Positions 45,858-54,534 of a stretch of DNA of 64,000 nucleotides are shown in pieces; positions within the stretch are counted from its first letter, which is position 1; the number at the start of each line of letters is the position of its first letter. The notes under the pieces were generated by a model. The model did not search any database. It saw nothing but the letters and a program-made list of their open reading frames with translations, and had not been told where the DNA came from. The position numbers were made by a program, and so were the translations under genes. The stretch is from the NCBI RefSeq assembly GCF_013394655.1, contig NZ_CP053351.1, positions 1,240,001-1,304,000 on the forward strand, read 5' to 3'. The stretch comes from Winogradskyella schleiferi. Its GTDB lineage: Bacteria > Bacteroidota > Bacteroidia > Flavobacteriales > Flavobacteriaceae.

Positions 45858-47443
45858 AACAGTTTTCAGAACTTATAAGTGCCATAGAAATCACCAATAA
45901 AACCAATGCAAAAATCGAAGCATTGGTACATTATTTTCAGGTAGCTCCAGCCAAAGATAAATTATGGTTGATTGCCCTTTTCACGGGAAAACGACCTTCA
46001 AGACCTGTCAAAACCACCTTGATGAAACAATGGTGTATGGAAATCACCCAATTGCCAGAATGGCTGTTTCTTGAGAGTTATAGTACGGTTGGTGATTTGG
46101 GAGAGACTATTGCTTTGCTTTTGCCAGAACCTGCAAATAATATAGAACTGACATTAAGTGAGTGGACGACACAGCTTAAATCCTTAAAACCTAAATCTGA
46201 CGATGAGAAAAAAAAATATGTTCTTAATGCTTGGAATGGTTTAAAACAGCAAGAACGCTTAATTTTTAACAAGTTAATTGGTGGCAGTTTTAGAATTGGC
46301 GTGTCAAAAAAGACCTTAGTCAATGCCTTGGCAAAACTTACCAATATAGATGCCAATCAACTAATGCACAGTATTATAGGTAAATGGGATATCGATACCA
46401 TTTCGTTTGAAGATTTAATTAATGGCTCCCATATTAATTATGATAATTCCAAACCTTATCCATTTTGCTTGGCTTATGCCTTGGAAAAGGAACTTCCTGA
46501 TTTAGGCGAACCAGAAGATTGGATGGTGGAGCAAAAATGGGATGGCATTAGAGGGCAAATTGTAAAGCGTAATAATGAAATCTATATATGGTCGCGTGGA
46601 GAAGAGTTGGTGACTGAACAGTTTCCTGAATTGGTGGAGACAATTTCTAAATTCAAACACGATTTTGTTATCGATGGAGAAATCCTCGCCATGAAAGATA
46701 ATTCAGTTTTACTATTTAACGATTTGCAAAAGCGACTGAATCGTAAAAACGTGACTAAAAAATTACTTCAAGACGTGCCTGTCGGTTTTTATATTTACGA
46801 TATTTTAGAATTTAATGAGGACGATATAAGGGAAAAACCAATGATAGAACGACGTTCAGTTTTAGAACAACTTTTTAATTCCATTGAGCCTCAACATAAT
46901 TTAAAACTATCCTTTCTAGTCGATTTTACGACTTGGAAAGACTTATATCCTATACGTGAAAATTCCAGAGCCATTAATAGTGAAGGCTTGATGTTGAAGC
47001 AAAAAGCATCACCATATCATACAGGTCGAAAAAAAGGCGATTGGTGGAAATGGAAAGTAGACCCATTAACTATAGATGCTGTGATGATTTATGCACAAAA
47101 GGGTAGTGGTCGTCGTAGTTCAAAATATACTGATTATACGTTTGCCGTTAAGAAGGAAGATAAATTAGTTACGGTTGCAAAAGCTTATTCTGGTTTAACC
47201 GATAAAGAGATTACCGAAATATCGCGATGGGTTAATAAAAATGCGATTGAAAAATTCGGGCCAGTACGAACAGTCAAACCAGAGTTAGTTTTTGAAATTG
47301 CTTTTGAAGGTATTGCGTTTAGTAATAGACATAAATCTGGCGTGGCTTTGCGATTTCCCAGAATTGCACGTTGGCGAAAAGATAAGCCTGTTGAAGATAT
47401 AGATACTATTGAAACCGTTAAACAATTGATAACTGCACCTTGA
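45854..47443 (+). CDS. ATP-dependent DNA ligase (ligase-associated repair cluster)
   Basis: Seals DNA nicks using ATP. The 529 residues have an N-terminal helical DNA-binding domain (about 1-200), the nucleotidyltransferase domain with adenylated Lys228 in EQKWDGIRGQIV, motif IV-V regions (INSEGLMLKQK and GDWWKWKVD), and an OB-fold C-terminal domain (about 420-529, with FEIAFEGIAFSNRHKSGVALRFPR). All ligase motifs are present. It is a single-domain-set ligase and not a LigD: there is no polymerase or phosphoesterase domain. It is the second of four repair genes, and overlaps both neighbours by 4 bp. Confidence 0.94.
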   Translation: MKQFSELISAIEITNKTNAKIEALVHYFQVAPAKDKLWLIALFTGKRPSRPVKTTLMKQWCMEITQLPEWLFLESYSTVGDLGETIALLLPEPANNIELTLSEWTTQLKSLKPKSDDEKKKYVLNAWNGLKQQERLIFNKLIGGSFRIGVSKKTLVNALAKLTNIDANQLMHSIIGKWDIDTISFEDLINGSHINYDNSKPYPFCLAYALEKELPDLGEPEDWMVEQKWDGIRGQIVKRNNEIYIWSRGEELVTEQFPELVETISKFKHDFVIDGEILAMKDNSVLLFNDLQKRLNRKNVTKKLLQDVPVGFYIYDILEFNEDDIREKPMIERRSVLEQLFNSIEPQHNLKLSFLVDFTTWKDLYPIRENSRAINSEGLMLKQKASPYHTGRKKGDWWKWKVDPLTIDAVMIYAQKGSGRRSSKYTDYTFAVKKEDKLVTVAKAYSGLTDKEITEISRWVNKNAIEKFGPVRTVKPELVFEIAFEGIAFSNRHKSGVALRFPRIARWRKDKPVEDIDTIETVKQLITAP

Positions 47444-49893
47444 GCAAATTTAAAGACAGTACTGGGTTGCAAATTGTCCACAATTGGATGGCTGAAAAAG
47501 GACAAAAACCGTTTCCGTTTCAAAGTCAGACATGGCAACGTTATGGCAGTGGGTATAGTGGAATGGTCGTTGCTCCAACGGGTTTTGGAAAAACCTTTTC
47601 CGTGTTTTTAGCCGTAGTCATAGATTATCTAAATCATCCCGAAAATTATCCCAAAGGATTAAAATTATTATGGATAAGTCCATTACGCTCATTAGCTAAG
47701 GATTTGGCAAAAGCCATGACGGAAGCCGCTGAGGATATTGGTTTGGATTGGTCTGTACAAGTGCGAAATGGAGATACACCAACTAGTATAAGACGAAAAC
47801 AAGAACGGTTAATGCCAGACGTTTTGCTAACGACACCAGAAACTATGCATCTCATGTTTTCCCAGAAGAAAAACAAACGCTTTTTTAAAGGTGTAAAATG
47901 TGTAGCTATAGATGAATGGCATGAGTTATTGGGAAATAAAAGGGGCATTCTCACGGAATTAGCCATTTCGCAATTAAGACATTACTCGCCACAACTTCAA
48001 ATTTGGGGCGTCACGGCAACCATTGGAAATTTAGAAGAGGCCAAACACGTGTTGTTACCTTATGCTGGTTTAAAAGTTACTCAGATCACCGCTAAAGAGA
48101 AAAAGAAAATTGACATTGTTTCCGTACTTCCAGATGAAATTGAAGTGTTGCCTTGGGCTGGACATTTAGGAGGAAAGATGGTCGATAAAATTTTGCCCAT
48201 TATTGATGCTAATACCACCACATTGATTTTTACGAATACCAGAGGTCAGTCTGAATTATGGTACCAATTACTATTAAATGCCAATCCAGAATTAGCAGGA
48301 GTTATGGCCATTCATCATGGTTCCATAGATAAAAAATTAAGAAATTGGATAGAAGATAGTATTTCCAACGGCTATTTAAAAGCGGTAGTTTGTACTTCTT
48401 CTTTAGATTTAGGCGTCGATTTCAAGCCAGTCGATTGTGTGATACAAATTGGTTCAGCCAAAGGAATAGCGCGCTTTATGCAACGTGCTGGTCGCAGTGG
48501 CCATTCGCCTTATGAGCGTTCAAAAATATATTTTGTGCCTACACATTCGTTGGAACTGGTTGAAGTTTCAGCTTTAAAATCGGCCATAAAGGAACAGGTG
48601 ATTGAGTCGCGTGAACCCATGGTATTGACATTTGATGTGTTGATTCAATTTATGGTCACATTAGCCGTTGGTCAAGGTTTCGATTCTGAAAAATTATTCA
48701 ATCGAATAAAGCAAGTTCATGCGTTTCATTATATCACTGAAGACGATTGGCAATGGTGTTTACATTTTATTACCAAAGGCGGTAAAACGCTACATTCATA
48801 TGAGGAATTTCATAAAGTTGTACAAGATGAAATTGGGGTTTACAAGGTGAAAAGCAGAAGAATAAGTATGTTGCATCGCATGAACATTGGAGCCATTGTA
48901 AGTGAAGCTTCCATGATGGTCAAATATTTTTCTGGTGGTTATATTGGCATGATTGAAGAATTCTTTATCTCTAAGCTAAAACCTGGTGACAGTTTTATAT
49001 TAGCTGGACGTATTTTAGAATTGGTAAAAATCAAAGATATGACCGCACTTGTGAGACGAAGCAAAGCAAAGAAAGCAGTCTCGCCAAGTTGGCTGGGCGG
49101 TCGTTTGCCTTTGACTTCACATTTAAGTCATTTTTTAAGATTAAAATTATCAGATGCTTTAGATCCTGGACGATTGGAAAAGGAATTAAGGTTTTTAAAC
49201 CCATTGATAATCCGACAAAAAGACCATTCGCACATCCCAAAAGCTGACGAGTTTTTAATAGAAATGATAGAAACTAAAGACGGACATCATTTATTTATGT
49301 ATCCTTTTGAAGGTCGATTGGTCCATGAAGTGTTTTCGTCCTTAATGGCCTATCGAATCAGTAAGTTAAAACCATTGACTTTTACAATTGCCATGAATGA
49401 CTATGGCTTCGAGTTATTGAGCGACCAAGCGTTGCCGATTAATGAAGATAATATTTCAGCATTGTTAAGCAAGGAAAATTTAATGGACGACGTCATTGCC
49501 AGTATCAATGCATCTGAAATGGCATCACGAAAATTTAGGGATATTGCCGTTATTGCGGGTTTGGTAGTGCAATCACAACCTGGAACTCGTAAAAACAATA
49601 AAAGTTTACAGTCGTCTTCGGGATTAATTTTTAGAGTGCTCGAAGATTATGAACCTGATAATTTGTTATTACGACAAGCTTACACCGAAGTTTTTAATCA
49701 GCAATTGGAAGAGGTGCGTTTACAAGCGGCATTCGATAGAATTTCAAAAAGTAAAATTATCATAAAACGTGCAAAATCGTTTACACCTTTGAGTTTTCCA
49801 TTAAAAGTTGATAGCTTACGCGGCACAATGACCAATGAGAATTTGGATAAGCGCATTCAGCGAATTAAATCGCAGGCTTTTAAAATTGATTAA
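47440..49893 (+). CDS. Ligase-associated DEXH-box helicase (Lhr-core type)
   Basis: 3'-5' SF2 helicase related to the core of Lhr, part of the ligase-associated repair set. The 817 residues contain Walker A VAPTGFGKTFSV (about 45-55), the DExH box AIDEWHELLG (about 160), WGVTATIGNLEEA, and helicase motifs V-VI in TSSLDLGVDFKPV and RFMQRAGRSGHS. A winged-helix and beta-rich C-terminal region follows (about 400-817). The start is TTG at 47440, overlapping the ligase stop codon; no ATG is available nearby. Downstream is the pdeM gene, separated by an intergenic palindrome rather than the tight spacing seen upstream. Confidence 0.93.
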   Translation: MSKFKDSTGLQIVHNWMAEKGQKPFPFQSQTWQRYGSGYSGMVVAPTGFGKTFSVFLAVVIDYLNHPENYPKGLKLLWISPLRSLAKDLAKAMTEAAEDIGLDWSVQVRNGDTPTSIRRKQERLMPDVLLTTPETMHLMFSQKKNKRFFKGVKCVAIDEWHELLGNKRGILTELAISQLRHYSPQLQIWGVTATIGNLEEAKHVLLPYAGLKVTQITAKEKKKIDIVSVLPDEIEVLPWAGHLGGKMVDKILPIIDANTTTLIFTNTRGQSELWYQLLLNANPELAGVMAIHHGSIDKKLRNWIEDSISNGYLKAVVCTSSLDLGVDFKPVDCVIQIGSAKGIARFMQRAGRSGHSPYERSKIYFVPTHSLELVEVSALKSAIKEQVIESREPMVLTFDVLIQFMVTLAVGQGFDSEKLFNRIKQVHAFHYITEDDWQWCLHFITKGGKTLHSYEEFHKVVQDEIGVYKVKSRRISMLHRMNIGAIVSEASMMVKYFSGGYIGMIEEFFISKLKPGDSFILAGRILELVKIKDMTALVRRSKAKKAVSPSWLGGRLPLTSHLSHFLRLKLSDALDPGRLEKELRFLNPLIIRQKDHSHIPKADEFLIEMIETKDGHHLFMYPFEGRLVHEVFSSLMAYRISKLKPLTFTIAMNDYGFELLSDQALPINEDNISALLSKENLMDDVIASINASEMASRKFRDIAVIAGLVVQSQPGTRKNNKSLQSSSGLIFRVLEDYEPDNLLLRQAYTEVFNQQLEEVRLQAAFDRISKSKIIIKRAKSFTPLSFPLKVDSLRGTMTNENLDKRIQRIKSQAFKID

Positions 49894-49997
49894 TAATTTG
49901 ACTACGACCTGCAAGGTTTATATAACATAAGTTTGTGAAATACAGATATTTATGGGATTAGGAATAAATTAAATTAACTGGAATGTTTAATAAAAAG

Positions 49998-50077
49998 ACA
50001 CCCCTAAAGTCCCCTCAAGGGGACAATACACTCAGTTGAATAGGACCATTGTCCCTTAGAGGGGACTTTAGGGGTGT
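49998..50077. repeat. Long imperfect palindrome between the helicase and pdeM genes
   Basis: Left arm at 49998-50027 (ACACCCCTAAAGTCCCCT then CAAGGGGACAAT) is nearly the reverse complement of the right arm at 50048-50077 (ATTGTCCCTTAGAGGGG then ACTTTAGGGGTGT). The unpaired centre is about 20 bases. Each arm also holds a small internal palindrome (CCCCTCAAGGGG). No coding frame crosses it. A half copy lies at 5506-5535. This is an intergenic repeat element rather than a simple terminator, although it may stop transcription in either direction. Confidence 0.75.
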
Positions 50078-50138
50078 AAAAAAATAATAATTATAATACT
50101 TTTGAACCCTTATAGGATAAAATAAGTGAATTACCATT

Positions 50139-50786
50139 TTGAAAATTAGTACCAAAAATATAATAGTAAATGATGACGCGTTAACGCTTACCAATCAACG
50201 CGCATTATTTTGGAAACGTGAAAATGCGCTGATTATATCTGATGTTCATATTGGAAAAACAGCTCATTTTAGAAAACACGGTATTCCAATGCCAGCTGCG
50301 ATTCTTCAACATGATTTGGAACGTTTAAAAACGTTAATTCTTCATTTTAAAACACAACAGCTTTGGATTGTTGGCGATCTATTTCATGCTGAAAACAATA
50401 GAGACATGTCAACCTTTAAGTTGTGGTTAGAGCAATTTGAAAACTTAGAGATTACCTTAGTTAAGGGTAATCACGATAGACTTTCCCATACATTAATGGA
50501 TGATTTTAATATAAAAGTTGAAACAGAACTTATGGTTCCGCCATTTCAATTTATACATGAACCGATGGAACAAGAAAATGATATGTTTTCGATATCTGGT
50601 CATATTCATCCTGGAGTTATGATTAAAGGAAAAGGCAAACAAAAATTAAGGTTACCTTGTTTTCAAGTAACCAATAATCAAATGATTTTACCGGCATTTA
50701 GCTTATTTACGGGATTGAATACAAGAATAAAACCCAAAGATTGTGTCAGCTATGCATTTACGGAAACTGCTATTTTTGAGTTTTAG
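50139..50786 (+). CDS. pdeM: Ligase-associated endonuclease PdeM (metallophosphoesterase)
   Basis: Metal-dependent DNA nuclease, the fourth gene of the Exo-Lig-Lhr-MPE set. The 215 residues contain all calcineurin-type phosphoesterase motifs: SDVHIGKTAHFRKHG, VGDLFHAENN, VKGNHDRLSH and SGHIHPGV. The start is TTG at 50139, the only start-like codon after an in-frame stop at 50127. The 3' end overlaps the convergent THUMP-like methyltransferase gene by 4 bp. The known MPE of Pseudomonas is reported as an endonuclease, which supports the same activity here. Confidence 0.93.
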   Translation: MKISTKNIIVNDDALTLTNQRALFWKRENALIISDVHIGKTAHFRKHGIPMPAAILQHDLERLKTLILHFKTQQLWIVGDLFHAENNRDMSTFKLWLEQFENLEITLVKGNHDRLSHTLMDDFNIKVETELMVPPFQFIHEPMEQENDMFSISGHIHPGVMIKGKGKQKLRLPCFQVTNNQMILPAFSLFTGLNTRIKPKDCVSYAFTETAIFEF

Positions 50787-51961
50787 ATTTTTGAGCAGAT
50801 CACAATTATTTTTTCATCATTTAGGTTTGTAGTAAAAAAAAGGTAAACCGAACCGCCATCTTTTACCTTCAGTTTTTTACGAATATCTTTAACTGCTAAT
50901 GGAAAATTACGTGTAGTGATATTAGCCTTTGTAATTTTTTCTTTGGAAAAAGCTTTTTTGTTGAAAGCCAATACCTTTTCAATTTTAAATCGTCTTCCTG
51001 GAAAATCAAAGCGCGATTCAGACGTATAAAGATGAGAGTGTTTGTGAAGTTTATCGACCTTCAAGATATCACTAATGGAATTAAAACTTCCTGATTTCAA
51101 AATTGCCGAATTTGGTTCGTACAAGTAGGTCAGTGGTTCACTATAATTGGCTATTGCTTTTGATTCTTCATGGAAATTGAATTCAAAATACTGCGAATTC
51201 AACTTTTGTAAATTCACGGTTTTTACCAGCACCTCGTTTTCAAAATCACGTTCCAAAATCCAAAGTAATTCTTTTACCTCATTGTTTACTGCAACGATAT
51301 GAATTTCCTTTACATTTTTTAAGTCTGAAAGTGTTGCTGATAAATCCAGTAATGGCGACGTTTTGATCATGACATTTTTGGCATATTTCAGGAATAGACC
51401 TTGATAGGTTTTAATATTAGGTTCGCAGTCGGCTAATAAAAACACTTTTTGTTTGGAATGATCACGACGTGATGGATCGATATAAATCCAATCGAACTCT
51501 TCGTCAATTCGTTTTAAAGCTTCAATGCCGTTTTCGTTTAAACAAGTGATGTTTGGAACTTGTAATACTTCAAAATTATGTTTGACGATTTTTGAAAGCT
51601 CAGCATTAATTTCACAATGTGTAACGTTTTTGACTTGTTTTGAGAAGTAAAACGCATCGACTCCAAATCCACCAGTGAGGTCAATTATATGTTGTCCTGA
51701 AATCAGTGAGGCTTTATATTCAGCGGTTGTTTCAGAGGAGGTTTGTTCAATGTTCAGTTTATTGGGAAAGTAAATATGGTTGGCATCAAACCAAGTTGGT
51801 AGTTTCTTTCGGCTTCGTTTTTTGGCTTCAATTTGTTCAATAACTAATTTCGGATCTACACTTTCAAACGGAATGCCTTTCAACACTAATGCTGATAGAT
51901 CTGAATTTAAATTATTATTTATGAATTCTTGAATTTCTATATGTAATAAATCGCTATTCAA
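50783..51961 (-). CDS. Class I SAM-dependent methyltransferase with THUMP-like C-terminal domain
   Basis: Probable RNA or DNA methyltransferase of 392 residues. The central Rossmann fold has the SAM motif IDLTGGFGVDAFYF (about 94-107) and a catalytic-type DWIYIDPSRR (about 155-164). The C-terminal 70 residues match the THUMP-like domain seen in flavobacterial relatives (LKVKDGGSVYLFFTTNLND). The N-terminal part is helical. The start is TTG. It closes a leftward three-gene run (trmH family, AI-2E family, this gene; 7 bp from its neighbour). The substrate cannot be read from sequence; a structured RNA is the likeliest. Confidence 0.85.
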   Translation of the reverse strand: MNSDLLHIEIQEFINNNLNSDLSALVLKGIPFESVDPKLVIEQIEAKKRSRKKLPTWFDANHIYFPNKLNIEQTSSETTAEYKASLISGQHIIDLTGGFGVDAFYFSKQVKNVTHCEINAELSKIVKHNFEVLQVPNITCLNENGIEALKRIDEEFDWIYIDPSRRDHSKQKVFLLADCEPNIKTYQGLFLKYAKNVMIKTSPLLDLSATLSDLKNVKEIHIVAVNNEVKELLWILERDFENEVLVKTVNLQKLNSQYFEFNFHEESKAIANYSEPLTYLYEPNSAILKSGSFNSISDILKVDKLHKHSHLYTSESRFDFPGRRFKIEKVLAFNKKAFSKEKITKANITTRNFPLAVKDIRKKLKVKDGGSVYLFFTTNLNDEKIIVICSKI

Positions 51962-51968
51962 ATCAAAA

Positions 51969-53057
51969 CTATAGATCTTTCGTTAGTTTCTGAACGATAT
52001 TGTAATCCGATAAAAATTCCTTCAAAATAACTTTTATCGCTGTATAAGTCGGTATGGCAACAATCATACCTACAACACCAAATAAAATACCTGCAATGAT
52101 GATCACCAAGAAGATTTCCAACGGATGTGATTTTACACTTTTGGAAAATATATACGGTTGACTAAAGAAATTATCAACTAATTGGGCGATAATAAAACCG
52201 ATCATTACATAAATGGTTTTTGGTAAAATAACGTCGCTAAAACTTTCTCCCAAATTACTCGACATACTTAAAAGTAAAATTAAAAACCCACTAACCAATG
52301 GCCCAACATAGGGTACTAAATTGAGAAGCGCACATAAAAAGGCAATAACAATAGCGTTATCAATTCCAAAAATTAAAAGAACAATGGTATAAATAACGAA
52401 TAGAATTAAAATTTGAAGTATTAACCCTACGAAATATCGAGATAACAAGTCTTTTATAGCGGTCATAGAACGTTTAGAGCGTTCCTCATTTCCGCTTGGT
52501 ACAAATGTCATAATACCATCTTCAAACAATTTACTGTCTTTTAAAAAGAAAAATGAAATAAAAAGAACCGAAAACAAGCCAATACTAAAACTGCCCAACC
52601 CACTGATAAAACTGTTTAAAAAGTTAGGAATAATGGCAAAATCTAATTTAGAAAGCATGTTGGAATCTTTAATGGACTGTTCAACATCGATATGATTAAA
52701 TTCAAAATAGGTTATGATTTGATTGTAGAGATCTTCAATATTTACCTGTAATTGTTCAATATTTAGTAACGCCAAATTATGACCTTGCTCAACAATTAAC
52801 GGAATAAACAGACCGACTAATCCCACCAAAAGTCCCATTAGCAAAAACATGGTGACCACAACTGCAATGGTATTACTAAATTTTAGTTTCCGTCTTAAAA
52901 ATAATATAATCGGTCGACCGATCAATGATATAACTGCAGCGACTGCGATGTAAACAATTACAGATTGAATTTTATAAAGAAAGTATAGCACTAAAGCAAC
53001 AGCAAGAATTACTCCCAATGCTCTTAAAATACCGTTGGCTATAATTTTTGAGTTCAT
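51969..53057 (-). CDS. AI-2E family transporter
   Basis: Polytopic inner-membrane protein of 362 residues with about eight transmembrane helices in two groups: about 10-90 and about 150-345, around a periplasmic region (about 90-145). Members of the AI-2E/TqsA/UPF0118 family export small molecules or exchange ions; the substrate of this one is unknown. The family signatures include VPYVGPLVSGFLIL and GVVGMIVAIPTYTAI. It lies between the TrmH family gene and the THUMP-like methyltransferase gene in the same leftward run. Confidence 0.88.
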   Translation of the reverse strand: MNSKIIANGILRALGVILAVALVLYFLYKIQSVIVYIAVAAVISLIGRPIILFLRRKLKFSNTIAVVVTMFLLMGLLVGLVGLFIPLIVEQGHNLALLNIEQLQVNIEDLYNQIITYFEFNHIDVEQSIKDSNMLSKLDFAIIPNFLNSFISGLGSFSIGLFSVLFISFFFLKDSKLFEDGIMTFVPSGNEERSKRSMTAIKDLLSRYFVGLILQILILFVIYTIVLLIFGIDNAIVIAFLCALLNLVPYVGPLVSGFLILLLSMSSNLGESFSDVILPKTIYVMIGFIIAQLVDNFFSQPYIFSKSVKSHPLEIFLVIIIAGILFGVVGMIVAIPTYTAIKVILKEFLSDYNIVQKLTKDL

Positions 53058-53091
53058 GGGATAAATATAATCAAAGATGCTGAGATAAAAT

Positions 53092-53595
53092 TTAAGAATT
53101 CAGTTGTTTGGTAATTTCATAAAGCGCAATACTTGTGGCTTGCACCACATTCATACTGCTATTGTTTCCAAACATATTAATATGGATGACGGCATCCACT
53201 TGTTCTAAAATGGTTTCTGAAACTCCAAAGTTTTCATCGCCTAAGATGAGTGCAATTGGTTGTTTTGTTTGTAGTTTGAATTCGGATAGAGCCTGACTGT
53301 TTTCCGTAATCTCCAAAGCAATCAAATAATAATTATTGGCCCTTAGATCTTGAATTTGCGTTTCAATAGCTTCATTTATGCTATGATTGACATACTTTTC
53401 CGTAGAGCGCGATGTTTTTGTCATTCGCTTTCCTAATGAAATATCAGACCCACAGAAAATGAGTTCTTCAATATTGAAAGCATCCGCAATTCTGAATAAG
53501 CTGCCGATATTTGGTGCATTAGTTATGTTATCGCAAACTATTTTGATTGGATGTTTCTGTTTTTTGAAGTTGGAATTGTAGTGGTTGAGTTGCAA
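53092..53595 (-). CDS. TrmH family RNA methyltransferase
   Basis: SpoU-class enzyme that methylates ribose 2'-OH in tRNA or rRNA. The 167 residues keep the knot motifs: NAPNIGSLFRIADAF (motif 1), PIALILGDENFGV (motif 2), and NNSSMNVVQATSIALYE (motif 3). No extra RNA-binding domain. The start codon is TTG at 53595, only 4 bases from the left arm of an inverted-repeat element (53599-53873), so its promoter must lie within that element or arise from an upstream gene. Target position unknown. It heads the leftward run with the AI-2E family and methyltransferase genes. Confidence 0.9.
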   Translation of the reverse strand: MQLNHYNSNFKKQKHPIKIVCDNITNAPNIGSLFRIADAFNIEELIFCGSDISLGKRMTKTSRSTEKYVNHSINEAIETQIQDLRANNYYLIALEITENSQALSEFKLQTKQPIALILGDENFGVSETILEQVDAVIHINMFGNNSSMNVVQATSIALYEITKQLNS

Positions 53596-53598
53596 AAG

Positions 53599-53873
53599 GA
53601 TTTACGATTTTTGATTTACGATTTACGATTTACTGTGGTTTAATCGTGATTTTCAGATTAAAAAAAAGGATTTCGATATTGTTGAGTTGATTGCTGATAA
53701 GTTGGAGGCTTGTTAGTTTTTGGTTTGCATCGACTTCGCTAATATTCTTAATTCTTAATTCTTAATTCTTAATTCTTAATTCTTAATTCTTAATTCTTAA
53801 TTCTTAATTCTTAATTCTTAATTCTTAATTCTTAATTCTTAATTCTTAATTCGTAAATCAAAAATCGTATATC
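53599..53873. repeat. Inverted repeat (23-bp arms) around a tandem array
   Basis: Left arm GATTTACGATTTTTGATTTA (53599-53618, continuing CGA) and right arm TCGTAAATCAAAAATCGTAT (53851-53870, continuing ATC). The right arm is the reverse complement of the left with one mismatch. Both arms are built from the shorter motif GATTTACGA, which also recurs near 53612-53630. Confidence 0.8.
53744..53848. repeat. Fifteen tandem copies of ATTCTTA
   Basis: Exact 7-bp repeats, 15 in a row, followed by one degenerate copy (ATTCGTA). The array sits inside the inverted-repeat element. Such arrays readily change copy number by slipped-strand replication. Confidence 0.92.
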
Positions 53874-53883
53874 GTAAATACCC

Positions 53884-54534
53884 TCAGTTTTCAAAAGCAT
53901 ACTTCACAATATTAGCGCCCATCTTTAAAGCTTTTTCCCTCACATCTTCGGGATCATTATGGACTTCTTGGTCTTCCCAGCCATCACCTAAATCGCTTTC
54001 GAAGGTGAAAAGCAACACCAATCTGCTCTCATAAAAAATACCGAAAGCCTGTGGCGCTTTGCCATCATGTTCATGGATTTTTGGTAAACCGTTTGAAAAT
54101 TCGTAAGCCGAACTGAATATTTTATGGTCTTTTGGAATTTCAACCAAATCACTATTCGGAAAAACCTTTTTGAGTTCTTTGGTTATGTAAGGTTCCATTC
54201 CGTAGTTATCATCAATATGGAGAAATCCTCCTGAGATAAGGTAATTCCTTAAGTTTTCGGCATCATCATCGCTGAAGAATACATTGCCATGACCTGTCAT
54301 ATGCAACAAAGGAAATTGAAAAATATCTGTGCTACCCACTTCAACCGTTTGAATGCTTTCATTAATATTGGTGTCAATATTATCGTTGCAATATTTCACC
54401 AAATTTGGCAAAGCTGTTGGGTTACTGTACCAATCGCCACCACCTTTGTATTTTAAAATGGCGACGTCCTGGGAAAAAAGGAACACTGTAAAAAATGTAA
54501 AATATAAAGTAAAAAAGCATTTCATTTTATTCAT
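53884..54534 (-). CDS. DUF4159 domain-containing exported protein
   Basis: A 216-residue exported protein with a signal peptide (MNKMKCFFTLYFTFF to VFLFSQD). The DUF4159 region shows KGGGDWYSNPTALPNLVKYC and a glutamine-amidotransferase-like pattern (LLHMTGHGNVFF, YLISGGFLHIDDNYG), like that of DUF4159 proteins. No catalytic role is proven. The longer frame to 54564 would extend into the rsmE coding region, so I start at 54534, where MNKM precedes the hydrophobic core; it overlaps rsmE by 8 bp. Last gene of a leftward three-gene run (parvulin-like, rsmE, this gene). Confidence 0.82.
   Translation of the reverse strand: MNKMKCFFTLYFTFFTVFLFSQDVAILKYKGGGDWYSNPTALPNLVKYCNDNIDTNINESIQTVEVGSTDIFQFPLLHMTGHGNVFFSDDDAENLRNYLISGGFLHIDDNYGMEPYITKELKKVFPNSDLVEIPKDHKIFSSAYEFSNGLPKIHEHDGKAPQAFGIFYESRLVLLFTFESDLGDGWEDQEVHNDPEDVREKALKMGANIVKYAFEN

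Larger units (their letters stand above)
53596..53883. other. 288-bp intergenic element: inverted repeats flanking a tandem array
   Basis: The whole gap between the TrmH family and DUF4159 genes. Inverted arms at 53599-53621 and 53851-53873 (22 of 23 bases complementary) enclose AT-rich sequence and 15 exact copies of a 7-bp unit. No gene is seen. Confidence 0.7.

Noticed and set aside
53744-53848. Tandem array as a CRISPR
   Set aside because: The units are 7 bp with no spacers, and there are no cas genes.
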